Shown: in pieces, positions 17,317 to 26,076 of the stretch | How positions within the stretch are numbered: position 1 is the stretch's first letter | Layout: each line of letters begins with the position of its first letter | NCBI RefSeq assembly: GCF_009766085.1 | Contig: NZ_LMUF01000017.1 | Span: 1 to 64,000, forward strand | Length of the DNA: 64,000 nucleotides | Direction of reading: 5' to 3' | Origin: Burkholderia sp. S171 | GTDB lineage: Bacteria; Pseudomonadota; Gammaproteobacteria; Burkholderiales; Burkholderiaceae | The notes under the pieces: model-generated | The model's input: only the letters and a program-made list of their open reading frames with translations | The model's database searches: none | Told to the model about the DNA's origin: nothing | Position numbers and translations under genes: made by a program

Positions 17317-18309
17317 GTGAGCTTTGACCTAGGGTCGTACAACGATGTCCCGGACTTCATTTATGGAATCACGCGTGAAATTTGGGAGGACCGGGGAATC
17401 GGCGGGAAGCTCGACAAGCATTACGCGCCCGATATCCTGCTGCGCGCCGCGACCGGATTTACCGGAAGCAACAAAGGCGTCACGGCGCAGACGCTGCAGA
17501 CGCTGCATCAGTTCCCTGACCGCCAGCTCGTTGGTGAGGATGTGATCTGGACGCCGTATGGCGACGGCACCTTTCTTTCGTCGCATAGATTGACCTCCGT
17601 GATGCGTCATACCGGCGACGGCATTCTCGGCCGCGCCGAGGGACGCATGGTCCGCAGCCGGATCATCGCGGATTGCTGGGTAAGGGATCAAGTCGTGATC
17701 GAGGAGTGGCTCGTGCGGGACCAGGCTGCTTTCGCGCGGTGCCTGGGCACAAGTGCGCGCGCGCTCGCCCGCAGCATGACCGACCGGGAACTTAAGCAGG
17801 GCGTGCCAATTTCCTTTTTCACGCCTGAGCACGACAAGCCGAGCCGCTATAAGGCAACGGTGCAAAGCGACGACGAAACCGTTCACCGTTATCTCGGCGG
17901 GATGCAACGTCTTTGGCACGACAAGGAAACCGCCGTGATTCGCGACATGTATTTCCACGGCGCTGCGTTTCATGCGCCTGGGGGAGATGTGCTGTACGGG
18001 CATGGTGATATAGATACTTTCGCGCTTGGTTATCTCGCGTCATTTCCCGATGCGGTGCTCAAAGTCGAAAGCGCACGGGTGAATCGCGATCCTGAGCAGC
18101 CAGTCAGGGTTGCGGTGCGCTGGTCGCTCACGGGCACGCATTGCGGCTTCGGACACTTTGGAGAACCGACCGGCGCGCCTGTCTACGTCATGGGCATGTC
18201 GCACGCGAATCTCACGAAAGACAAGGTAATGACGGAATTTTTCGTTACCGACGAAGTGTCGATTTGGAAGCAGATTTTTGCCCATGCCGAAAGCAACGCT
18301 GGCGTTTGA
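17317..18309 (+). CDS. Tandem NTF2/SnoaL-like double-domain protein
   Basis: A 330-residue protein that appears to contain two NTF2-fold units. The first (about residues 10-145) includes RGIGGKLDKHYAPDILLR and HRLTSVMRH; the second (about 180-320) includes GGMQRLWHDKETAVIRDMYF and ALGYLASFPDAVLKVE. It starts at GTG 17317 preceded by GAGAGGAG. SnoaL-like folds serve as hydratases, isomerases or cyclases or have binding roles; no catalytic role can be assigned. It lies 43 bp after the porin and is probably co-expressed with it. Confidence 0.7.
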   Translation: MSFDLGSYNDVPDFIYGITREIWEDRGIGGKLDKHYAPDILLRAATGFTGSNKGVTAQTLQTLHQFPDRQLVGEDVIWTPYGDGTFLSSHRLTSVMRHTGDGILGRAEGRMVRSRIIADCWVRDQVVIEEWLVRDQAAFARCLGTSARALARSMTDRELKQGVPISFFTPEHDKPSRYKATVQSDDETVHRYLGGMQRLWHDKETAVIRDMYFHGAAFHAPGGDVLYGHGDIDTFALGYLASFPDAVLKVESARVNRDPEQPVRVAVRWSLTGTHCGFGHFGEPTGAPVYVMGMSHANLTKDKVMTEFFVTDEVSIWKQIFAHAESNAGV

Positions 18310-18599
18310 CCATCGTGACGTGACGCTTCACACGAGGTCGGAGAAAGATCACCGGCGTCGCTAGGTCCATTCCAGCAGTCGTGAGCAAGCGGCACTCGCG
18401 GCAGAATCAGGAACGATTATCAGAGCGAAGCTGGCAGGTTGAGATGGCCCCGGCCATTTTGCATCATACGGGGCATCGAGCCGCGCGTTTTTCGCGATTG
18501 AGCCGAGCAATGTCCTGTATGCGTCTCTGGCGAAATGTTATCGGGTCGACACGGCGAGAGATAACAATGCAAAGCCTTTGTAAAGAACTCAGTGAGGAA
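18310..18599. other. Intergenic region between catabolic block and insertion graveyard
   Basis: No gene, tRNA or clear repeat is visible. Sequence changes here from intact coding clusters to degraded mobile DNA. Confidence 0.3.
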
Positions 18600-18906
18600 T
18601 GCGGCTCAGCGGGCAAGCGCGTCGAAGGCGGCGGAGTCAGGTTCTCCGGCGATGGCCGGCCGGCTCACCAACAGCGCATGCTGGTGGTCAATCATCGTGT
18701 TACGTTCAGCAATGCCACCTTCCTGAGCGCGCCTTAAAAAAATCCTTCTTCAGTGTCAACTGCTCAACCTTCACGTGCAACACCTTGACGTCGGCCGGGG
18801 CGGGCTCGGCTGACGTCTTTGCCCGTCTAAAACCTTTAGGCAACGCGTTCCTGCAATTTCTTTTTCCAGTTATCCGGTCCAGGTGTACTTCGAACTGCTG
18901 CGCCAA
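18600..18906 (-). pseudogene. IS3-family transposase remnant (orfA end/orfB start)
   Basis: Read from 18906 downward, LAQQFEVHLDRIT, then AKTSAEPAPADVKVLH and QLTLKKDF match the helical orfA product of IS3-family elements (usual form ...VHPNQIT...W...KTSAEPxVDVKxLHAKIGQLTLExDF). A second frame starting ATG near 18694 reads MIDHQHALLVSRPA, like the start of IS3 orfB. The ends are gone, internal changes are many, and no intact terminal repeat was found. Confidence 0.55.
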
Positions 18907-19024
18907 CTCCGTTCACGGCGGGATGGGCTTCATTGAGGAAACGGGCGCGGCGCAGTACTACCGCGATGCGCGAATCCTGTCGATTTATGAGGGTACTCCG
19001 GCGGTTCAGGCCAACGACCTGATC
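18905..19024 (+). pseudogene. Acyl-CoA dehydrogenase fragment truncated by Tn3-family element
   Basis: The frame reads VHGGMGFIEETGAAQYY, then RDARILSIYEGTPAVQANDLIG, the highly conserved late segment of bacterial acyl-CoA dehydrogenases (normally followed by RKT). The match stops exactly where the inverted repeat of the Tn3-family element begins (19025). The 5' part of the gene is missing, replaced by unrelated and IS3-like sequence, and no continuation is visible beyond the transposon. Confidence 0.8.
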
Positions 19025-19058
19025 GGGGTATTCGTCCTTTTCGTGCTAAATCTGGCGG
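19025..19058 (+). repeat. Tn3-family terminal inverted repeat (left)
   Basis: A 34-bp repeat, identical to the reverse complement of 22411-22444. It starts with GGGG as in Tn3-family ends and abuts the truncated acyl-CoA dehydrogenase fragment. Confidence 0.92.
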
Positions 19059-19349
19059 CTTGCCTTGTTTTTTCGCATAAAATCAATGGATTGAGAAGTC
19101 ATTGACTTTGCTAGATGCAGTCCCGCTGGTGCAAAATCTGGCGCATTCATTCTGCCGCGCGGTGAGCGCGCGACCGAGGGTGGCCAGCAAATCCGCACCA
19201 TGCACCTGCTCTTATTCGCGTCTACGCTTCGTCTCGGCGCCAGGCTTTGGCGACGACACGCGCGTTGTCTAGGCTCAACTGCGTGATCTCGTTCCGACAG
19301 ACGATGACTTCTGTATCGAAGTTCGTCTTCGAGCCTTTGCAGACCCGCT

Positions 19350-22281
19350 TTACGATCCGACCATGCGTCGCCAAGGCGCCGCATCCAGCAACATGTCGCG
19401 ATAGCGCTCGATCGGAAAGCTCAACGTTCCGCGGAAATTGACATGCGCGAAGTGCACCGGCCCCAGTCGCCGCAACCAGTCGTCGTCAATCCCCTGTCCT
19501 TTGCGTTGCCAGTCATCAAGCGTGGTCTGCATGCGCTGCGTATTCCACGCAATCACCAGGTTTGTCAGCAAGGTAAGCGAGCCGGATATTGCAATCATTT
19601 CGTCACGGCGCCGTCCGCGCTCAGGAGCGACCTTGCCGGTGTAGATCGCACGCTGCAGTTGATGAACCGATTCGCCGCGGTTAAGCAACGTGTGAATTTC
19701 GCGCCGAAACTCCACGTTGCTGAAGTAATCGCACAAGAATAGCGTGCGCAGTAGCCTGCCAAGGTGGTCCGCAGCGCGGTACACAGGGTCACCCTGTGCC
19801 GCGCTGCCGAACCGCTGTAATGCGACAATTGCGCTCACGCGTCCCGAGTGAATCGACGCGACGAGGCGCAGCAACTCGTCCCAGCCACCACGAATCGCCT
19901 TGAAGGATATCTCGTAGGCAAGGACCGATGCCAACCCGTCGGGACCAGCCACTCGTCGCGGCAAATACAGTTTCCTTTCTGAGAGGTTGCGCAGCCGCGG
20001 GCAGAGATCGAAGCCGAGCAGCTTCGACACCGCCATTCCAACATTTGTGTACCCGTGGGTGTCTACCGAAAGTCGCAGCACCCCACCGTCGTCACGGTTC
20101 ACGTTATGACGAATCACGCCCTCGATCGCCACTCCAGCCTGACGTTCATTCAGCACGATCGGCTGGTTATAGACAATGCCATGCTGATCCAGCACGTGCG
20201 TGTACATGCCAACAGCATGAGTACGACGTCGCGGGTCGACCCGCGCGTAAAAGAGGTGTCGTGACGTATCCAGACTCATTGAGTCGCTCGATGCCTGCCG
20301 CCCGGTGCCCCAGAGTTCCGTAATTGGATGCGTGCGCTGGAATTCCACCACGCGGTCGTTTGCACGTGGCAGCCGACCGGGCATCTCAAGGAGGCGCATT
20401 GCCGTCGAAATGTGCGCTGGGTCCAGTTTCAGGATCATGGCGGCGACGTTCTTCACGTCGATTTCCGTGGCGTGAGCGATCAACGCAGCGTACAGCGAGA
20501 CCAGTTCATTCGCATCGCGCGCCTTGCGTGACCGGAGCACTTCACTGAAGCCAGTGTGAGCATCCATTTCCGTGAGCATGTCGGCGAACTGCACGGTTCC
20601 GATCTGCTTGAATATCAGATCCCGCGTGCGTTTCGGTATGCCGTCGGTCGGCAATGCCTCGATGGCGGACAGGTGCATCACGCCGTCGGTGCCGATCGTC
20701 ACGCGGCCTGCCTCGCGCGCTTCCTCCAGCGCAGCCAGGCCTACCTTCAGGTGTTCCGTCAACCGTTCAAGAAACGGCTCTGCGGTTCCCGGCAATCCGA
20801 GCGACGACAGATAACGGCCGCGATCGCTTTCCCATTGCGCGGGTGGTATCAGTAACTGATCGCGTTCCCGGAACGACAGGCTGTGGTTGACCCAGACCGA
20901 GCCGCGGCGAAGCCCCTTACGCAGCCCCGTGATTGCCGATGCTTCCAGTGCCCGCAACGCGCGCACCCGATCGCCACCCTTGATGAGATCGCTCCAGGCG
21001 GCGCTGACCGGCACGTCACTGTCGGGCGGCAATTCGCTCGCGCCGCTGTCATGCAGTGCGCCGATAAGTTCGAATTGTCGCAGGCTTGGTTCCGCTTCTC
21101 TGCCTACGAAGCCTAGCTCGCGTAACGGCCCGAGCAGATTGCGGATACGGTGATGATCGTTGGTGAGCGTTTCGCGTACGCTGGCTGCGTGACTTGCCGA
21201 TGGTTTGTCTACGAGATCCTCGAGAACCTTGCCAATATCATCGAGACGTTCTTGCGCCGTACGCTTGCTATCCTGAACCAGCGCCTTGATCGCGACCAGT
21301 TGCTGCCGGTATTCGACAGCCGAGCGTGCCTGCCTGACGGTCGTTCGGTCGTAAGCCTGCCGCACGAGGTCTGAGACCCTACGCCCTGTTTGATAGAGTA
21401 GCGCGTCCGTCAACTCGAGCAGCGTGACGCGCAGGAAAAAGATCATCTCGATGGTGCGAGTCGACTCCTTGAGTTCGCGGACCTTCGCAGGCCGGCGCGC
21501 CTGGATGCGCTGCGCGTACGCACGCTGCTTTTCGATTGGAACGGCGTCGAGTATCCCCGTATGCGCACCGAGTTCCTTGAGGCCGGACCTTCATATGGGT
21601 TTCGGTGAGCGTCGAGGGACTGTGTTGCGCTGGTGGCGCCTTCAGCCATTCGGGCACTCTCATCCCAGAAGTCCCATGCTGGGCGGAGAGGACAGAATCG
21701 GCATGAACCAACTGTGTTTTCGTGACTGTTGCCTTGATGCGGGCGAGCAGACAACGCTCAACATCCGACCAGATCGAACTGCCGAGGTCCCGCAGTTTCC
21801 GTTCGGCGGGTATCAGGATGCGACGCTCATACAGCCAGCAATGGGCGTGCTGGAGCAGCTCATCAAGGGTAAGGGATTCGATGGCATCCTGTCGCATCCA
21901 CGCTTCCAGTCCTGCCCAGTGGCTCGGTCCGATCGACGTCAGGCCGAGATATTCGCAGATCCAGACCTGATGCTCGTACAGCGTCTTATAGCGCCGATAA
22001 AGTGTGCGAAGGGACGCGATAGTCGGGGTGGGCAGGCCGAGCCGCTCGCCAATGTGGCGCAGTAACTGGCGCGGGAGTGTGCCGACATGATCGAGGGTGC
22101 GGCCACTGGCCCGCAGAAAGACCAGTTGGATGGCAACGCCGGCAAGGCGATCGCGCCGAAAGCGCTCGTTGATTGCTGCAATGTCGCTGTCAGTCAACGT
22201 GAAGTAACGCTCCACGTCGAATTCCGATAGTCGAGCAGGCAGGCGATCCTGTCCCACATAACGAAATTCCAGGCCTGGCAT
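19350..22281 (-). pseudogene. Tn3-family transposase tnpA, frameshifted
   Basis: The first frame (22281 down to about 21590) encodes the N-terminal DUF4158 region starting MPGLEFRYVGQDRLPARL and leading to LTETHMKV. The similarity continues in another frame (LKELGAHTGILDAVPIEKQ, then MIFFLRVTLLELTD...) to the stop at 19350, including the catalytic LSVDTHGYTNVGMA region. One extra base (or two missing) near 21583-21588 explains the shift. The total of about 977 codons is normal for TnpA. Unless ribosomes slip at this point, the element is non-autonomous. Confidence 0.88.
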
Positions 22282-22410
22282 CCCCGCCTCCCGTCAAGGT
22301 GGCGCGATCTGTAATCGCGGGCAGATATGTTATCGCAGATGCTTTTTTGAGCCTTCGGACAAAAGTCGGAACCCCTTGGCAGCCCATAAATTATGGTGCT
22401 TCAAAGAAAA

Positions 22411-22444
22411 CCGCCAGATTTAGCACGAAAAGGACGAATACCCC
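22411..22444 (-). repeat. Tn3-family terminal inverted repeat (right)
   Basis: Exact inverted copy of 19025-19058, 129 bp upstream of tnpA. The neighbouring pentamer differs from that on the left end. Confidence 0.92.
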
Positions 22445-22601
22445 TTCCTAGGCTACCGCTGGTCGTACAGCGGGTTCACTACCATGCAGACCTTCCTGCA
22501 TGACCGAACAATGATGCACTGCGCTCGGCAACACCGAGCCTCATGCTTCGTGTCGCACACTAAAGTTGTTAATAGATTTCAACTAATCTATGGTCCCTCC
22601 C

Positions 22602-22836
22602 ATTTTTGCACCCCTGGTTTTCAATGTCGTTGGTGGCTTGCACAAATCTATTCGGCGTCGTTGTGAGGATCGCTCCCCGCGCCACGATGAGATTCGCGCC
22701 TGATAGTCCTAAAAAGTTGAGCGGCTTCAACAAGCCGATTAGTTGACCAGGTTGTCTGTCAGGCCGTTATGCCATTCACGTCATCAAATTTCAGTCGTCG
22801 CAAAAGCAGTTGGGTGTTGCGGTGTTAGCCGTCTTC
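22602..22836 (-). ncRNA. Candidate bridge/seeker RNA region of IS1111-like element
   Basis: This noncoding stretch follows the transposase stop and extends to the inner edge of the inverted repeat. IS110-family elements encode a structured RNA that pairs with target and donor DNA; in IS1111-like elements it is downstream of the transposase. The location is inferred from layout; no covariance or folding was computed. Confidence 0.35.
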
Positions 22837-23859
22837 TCAAACAGCAGCGGTCGGATCACTGCGGAATACAGTATGATGCGTCGCCATTGCCCAGGCCGTT
22901 CGTGCCAATTTGTTGGCGAGTGCGCAGGCGACGACGTTCGAGTGCCGACGCGTCAGCAGGGTTCGAACCCAATCCGCTAAGGCGCCGGTCTGCTTGTCGA
23001 GTCGCATCATGTACGAGCGCGCGCACGACACGAGCAATCGCCTAATGTTCTTATCTCCTCGTCTGCTGATACCGAGGAGATTGGCCCGCCCGCTTGTGCT
23101 GTACTGCCGCGGCACTAATCCGACCGAAGCTGCGAAATCGCGACTGTTCAGATACTGGGTCCCATCACCCATCTCTGCCGTTAGCACGCTTGCTGTGATG
23201 GGGCCCACGCCAGGAATAGCGAGCAAACGCTGACCGAGTTCATCGGCGGCAAGGTGACCCGATATTTCTTTGTCGTTTTCCGTGACCTGTTCGTTAAGAT
23301 ATTTATAGTGGGCATGCAATCGCTCAAGGATCACTACAAGAGTCGGTGGAAGACAATGTTCAGTGAGGATAGCCGGAAGACGCGTCATGATGGCTTTCCC
23401 GACGGGCAAGCTGACGCCAAACTCCAGCAGAAATCCGTGGAGTTGGTTTACGGTCTTCGTCCGATCTCGCACCAAAGATTCGCGAACCCGGTGCAACGCT
23501 GAAAGGACTTGCCGCGCCTCTGTTTTTGGAGTCACGAATCGCATGGCCGGCCGGGAAGCTGCTTCGCAGATGGCTTCTGCATCGACGAAATCATTCTTGT
23601 TTGACTTGACGAAGGGCCGGACAAACTGCGGCGAGATAAGCCTGACCTGATGTCCAAACGACGCCAGCTTGCGAGCCATGTGATGTGCGCCGGCGCAGGC
23701 CTCCATCACCACGGTGCAGGCATGGAACGTCGCGAAGAATTCGATCGTCTGCTTGCGGTTTAGCTTCTTGCGAAACAGGCCTTTTCCTTTCTTATCCTGC
23801 CCATGCAAGCGGAACGTGTGTTTTCCTAAATCAATGCCAACGAGTGTCACGTCTTCCAT
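22837..23859 (-). CDS. IS110-family transposase (IS1111 group)
   Basis: A 340-residue protein with the N-terminal DEDD RuvC-like domain (LVGIDLGKHTFRLHG near residue 5; VVMEACAGAHH near 50; NDFVDAEAI near 92) and a C-terminal Transposase_20 domain (LLAIPGVGPITASVLTAEMG; SVGLVPRQYSTSGRANLLGISRRGDKNIRRLL) with the conserved serine. The length is typical and the frame intact, so it is the only apparently functional transposase in the window. It catalyses RNA-guided recombination. Confidence 0.93.
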   Translation of the reverse strand: MEDVTLVGIDLGKHTFRLHGQDKKGKGLFRKKLNRKQTIEFFATFHACTVVMEACAGAHHMARKLASFGHQVRLISPQFVRPFVKSNKNDFVDAEAICEAASRPAMRFVTPKTEARQVLSALHRVRESLVRDRTKTVNQLHGFLLEFGVSLPVGKAIMTRLPAILTEHCLPPTLVVILERLHAHYKYLNEQVTENDKEISGHLAADELGQRLLAIPGVGPITASVLTAEMGDGTQYLNSRDFAASVGLVPRQYSTSGRANLLGISRRGDKNIRRLLVSCARSYMMRLDKQTGALADWVRTLLTRRHSNVVACALANKLARTAWAMATHHTVFRSDPTAAV

Positions 23860-23922
23860 GATGGTCTCCGATCGGGATTTAGCACCGCTAGGCTAACTCA
23901 CTCGCGAGGCGGGAGGGACCAT

Positions 23923-24300
23923 CTCATTAGTTGTTGTCACCGCTCTCAGGCGCTCGCGCACCACTGTTGCGAGGAACCGAATAAAGCGCTAACTCGCACT
24001 GGACGCGCCTCGACGCATTGGGATTTGAACTTGCTGCTTCGCCTCTTTGATACTTCGCAAAAACAGCAGTCGTTGTTATCAGAATATACGAATGTCATAG
24101 TGACAAAATCGAGCTAGTCAAAAACCCTACAACCGTAGAATTATCTTGCACAGCTAAGGGCGCGGCAATATATTCCATCAGACGTCGCGGACGAAATTCA
24201 TTTTTTCGATATATATAACGTAGGAATGCTAAGGTAATTAGCAGATCGATAGCAAGGCTTATTTGTTATGCCATCCTGACTTGATACTCTGCGAATAAAC
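23923..24300. other. Promoter region of MFS gene, no coding capacity seen
   Basis: AT-rich sequence between the IS1111-like element and the MFS gene. It contains a TGTCATAGTGACA dyad at 24093-24105 and an AT-run with ATATATATAA near 24210. The IS may have altered the original upstream context. Confidence 0.4.
24093..24105. promoter_or_regulatory. TGTCA-TAG-TGACA dyad, operator candidate
   Basis: A perfect 5+3+5 dyad, followed by AAA, in the upstream region of the MFS gene. The core GTCATAGTGACAAA is identical to that of 39704-39722, and a related TGACAAATTTGTCA palindrome stands upstream of the TetR gene at 31841. Confidence 0.5.
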
Positions 24301-25557
24301 ATGAATGACAATCTAAAATCGCACTGGGATTTTGCGTACGAATGGAAAGCGGTACTCCTGCTTTCGCTGGGATTTGGGCTGGTCGGTATCGACAGGTTCA
24401 TGATCATGCCGCTGTTCCCAGTCATGATGAAAGACCTGAATCTCGACTATCAGGACCTCGGGCATATCACCGGCGCGCTAGCCATTGCGTGGGGCATTTC
24501 TGCCATGTTTACGGGCAACCTGTCCGATCGCATCGGGCATCGAAAAGTGATCATTCCGGCGATCATTGCCTTTTCCTTGCTGGCGGGATTGAGTGGCCTT
24601 GCAACCGGTATGCTGTCGCTCGTCATGATCCGTGCGTTGATGGGTCTCGCAGAAGGCGCATCGGCGCCTGCAAGCATCATCGCCACGCTGGATGCATCGA
24701 AGCCTACGCGTCATGGGCGCAACGTCGGCATTCAGCAGGTCGCATCTCCGCTATTCGGATTGGGCCTCGCGCCAATTCTCGTGACGCAACTGCTCAAGTA
24801 CTTACCATGGCATCTAATCTTTGCTGTTGTCACTATCCCGGGACTGATTGTTGCGTTCTTGCTGTGGAAAGTTCTGCGCAACACTAAGCCCTCGGCGGCG
24901 GCCAAGCATACCGCAGTCCACGACGCAACTAAGCACAAGTGGACAGACGTCCTTCGCTATCGCAATGTTCCTCTGAATATGCTCGGGATGTTGTGCTGGC
25001 TGACCTGCCTGATCGTCCTGACCGCGCTCTTTCCCAGTTACCTTATCGATTATCTGCGGCTGGATATGCAGCAGATGGGGTATGTGCTGTCGGCAATCGG
25101 TTTTGGTGGGTCGCTCGGCACCTTGTTGATGCCGGCGCTTTCTGACCGGGTTGGACGTAAGCCGGTTATGGTCGTATCGGTCGCGGGAGCCGCGATTTTC
25201 CTCTCCGCCTTGATGCACACTGGCCCGAACCCAACCCTTTTGTTCACCCATCTGATGTTGACGCTCCTGTTCATTTTCAGCTTGATCACGCTGACGGTTG
25301 GGCCGCTGAGTGCTGAATCGGTGCCACCTAAATTGATGTCAACGGCCTCGGGTCTCGTCGTTGGGGTTGGGGAGGTGTTCGGAGGTGGGGTTGCGCCCGC
25401 GATCGCTGGATATGTCGCCAAGCACTTCGGTATTCAACACATCATGTATCTCGGTCTGATTGCGCTCGCCGCAGGCTTTGTCGTCGCGCTGTGTCTCAAA
25501 GAGACAGCGCCGGCTCGCTTAAAGGTAGCGCCTTCTGCTATCACACTGGCTGACTAA
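24301..25557 (+). CDS. MFS transporter
   Basis: A 418-residue, 12-helix major facilitator protein. It contains the motif-A variant GNLSDRIGHRKVI between helices 2 and 3 and a second copy SDRVGRKPVM between helices 8 and 9. It begins with a cytosolic MNDNLKSHWDFAYEWKA. The sequence resembles anion/aromatic-acid symporters, but the substrate is unknown. ATG 24301 follows GCGAATAAAC, a poor ribosome site. It stands alone between mobile elements; a TGTCATAGTGACA site upstream suggests TetR-type control. Confidence 0.88.
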   Translation: MNDNLKSHWDFAYEWKAVLLLSLGFGLVGIDRFMIMPLFPVMMKDLNLDYQDLGHITGALAIAWGISAMFTGNLSDRIGHRKVIIPAIIAFSLLAGLSGLATGMLSLVMIRALMGLAEGASAPASIIATLDASKPTRHGRNVGIQQVASPLFGLGLAPILVTQLLKYLPWHLIFAVVTIPGLIVAFLLWKVLRNTKPSAAAKHTAVHDATKHKWTDVLRYRNVPLNMLGMLCWLTCLIVLTALFPSYLIDYLRLDMQQMGYVLSAIGFGGSLGTLLMPALSDRVGRKPVMVVSVAGAAIFLSALMHTGPNPTLLFTHLMLTLLFIFSLITLTVGPLSAESVPPKLMSTASGLVVGVGEVFGGGVAPAIAGYVAKHFGIQHIMYLGLIALAAGFVVALCLKETAPARLKVAPSAITLAD

Positions 25558-25631
25558 AAAGTGACGCGCTATGTGTTGCCGGCAGAAGTGGTCTTGTTTA
25601 CAATCTGTCTGGCGGCGACGAAAGCTCGGAA

Positions 25632-25946
25632 CTAGAGTCGGACATCAGCCAATTGAGACGCATGTCGGCCGAGTCTGGCGGGTTGGACTTGACCGGCGCA
25701 CATCGCCATGACGTCACACAATTGTTGCCGCTCATTGACGCGATTCCACCCATGCGTGGTATCCGCGGTCGCCCTTTGCAAAAGCCTCAAGTCGTCTGAG
25801 CTGATCGCGGATACGACTCCGAAGCACACCGACAGAAATTGCGCGATCGGGGTATCAAACCCGTTCTTGCGAAGCGCCGCACCGAGCATGGCAGTAGCCT
25901 CGGAAAATATAGATGGGTAGTCGAGCGTACTCACGCTTGGTTCCAT
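25632..25946 (-). CDS. Hypothetical small protein
   Basis: A 104-residue frame starting MEPSVSTLDYPSIFSEATAML, preceded by GAGGGA six bases before the ATG. The first 60 residues look like a folded helical protein; the rest (RLGRHASQLADVRL) looks less protein-like and could be a frameshifted end. No family was recognised. It begins within 20 bp of an IS5-like fragment, so it may be the surviving start of a disrupted gene. Confidence 0.45.
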   Translation of the reverse strand: MEPSVSTLDYPSIFSEATAMLGAALRKNGFDTPIAQFLSVCFGVVSAISSDDLRLLQRATADTTHGWNRVNERQQLCDVMAMCAGQVQPARLGRHASQLADVRL

Positions 25947-25956
25947 AATTTCCCTC

Positions 25957-26064
25957 GTCTTCGTGCGCTACGAGCGACTTGCCAAGATCCATGAAGCCTT
26001 CCTGAAGTTCGCCGCTTGCGTCATCTGCTGGAGCACCCTTAAGCGATCTATTCAGCCTTTTTGA
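25957..26064 (+). pseudogene. IS5-family transposase C-terminal fragment
   Basis: The frame reads VFVRYERLAKIHEAFLKF, then AACVICWSTLKRS and a stop, matching the conserved end of IS5-family DDE transposases (RYERLAxIHEAFL...ICW). Only about 35 codons remain and no terminal repeat was seen. It sits 13 bp left of the IS701-like element. Confidence 0.55.
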
Positions 26065-26076
26065 AACCGCCTCTAA

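Larger units (their letters stand above)
19025..22444. mobile_element. Tn3-family transposon carrying only a (frameshifted) tnpA
   Basis: Identical 34-bp terminal inverted repeats, beginning GGGGTATTCGTCC, lie at 19025-19058 and 22411-22444. Between them (3420 bp in all) is a single Tn3-type tnpA and about 290 bp without a recognised gene; no resolvase was found. Flanking pentamers differ (TGATC left, TTCCT right), so the usual 5-bp target duplication is absent, suggesting an adjacent deletion or recombination after insertion. It resembles the minimal, IS1071-like layout of some catabolic transposons, though its terminal repeats are short. Confidence 0.9.
22590..23922 (-). mobile_element. IS110-family element, IS1111-like subgroup
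   Basis: An intact transposase gene is bracketed by inverted 12-mers ATGGTCCCTCCC (22590-22601) and GGGAGGGACCAT (23911-23922). Subterminal inverted repeats distinguish the IS1111 subgroup from IS110 proper. The region downstream of the transposase is long (247 bp) and the upstream region short (63 bp), the layout expected for IS1111, whose guide RNA lies after the transposase gene. True ends may be a few bases outside the repeats; the exact target cannot be fixed without an empty site. Confidence 0.8.
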
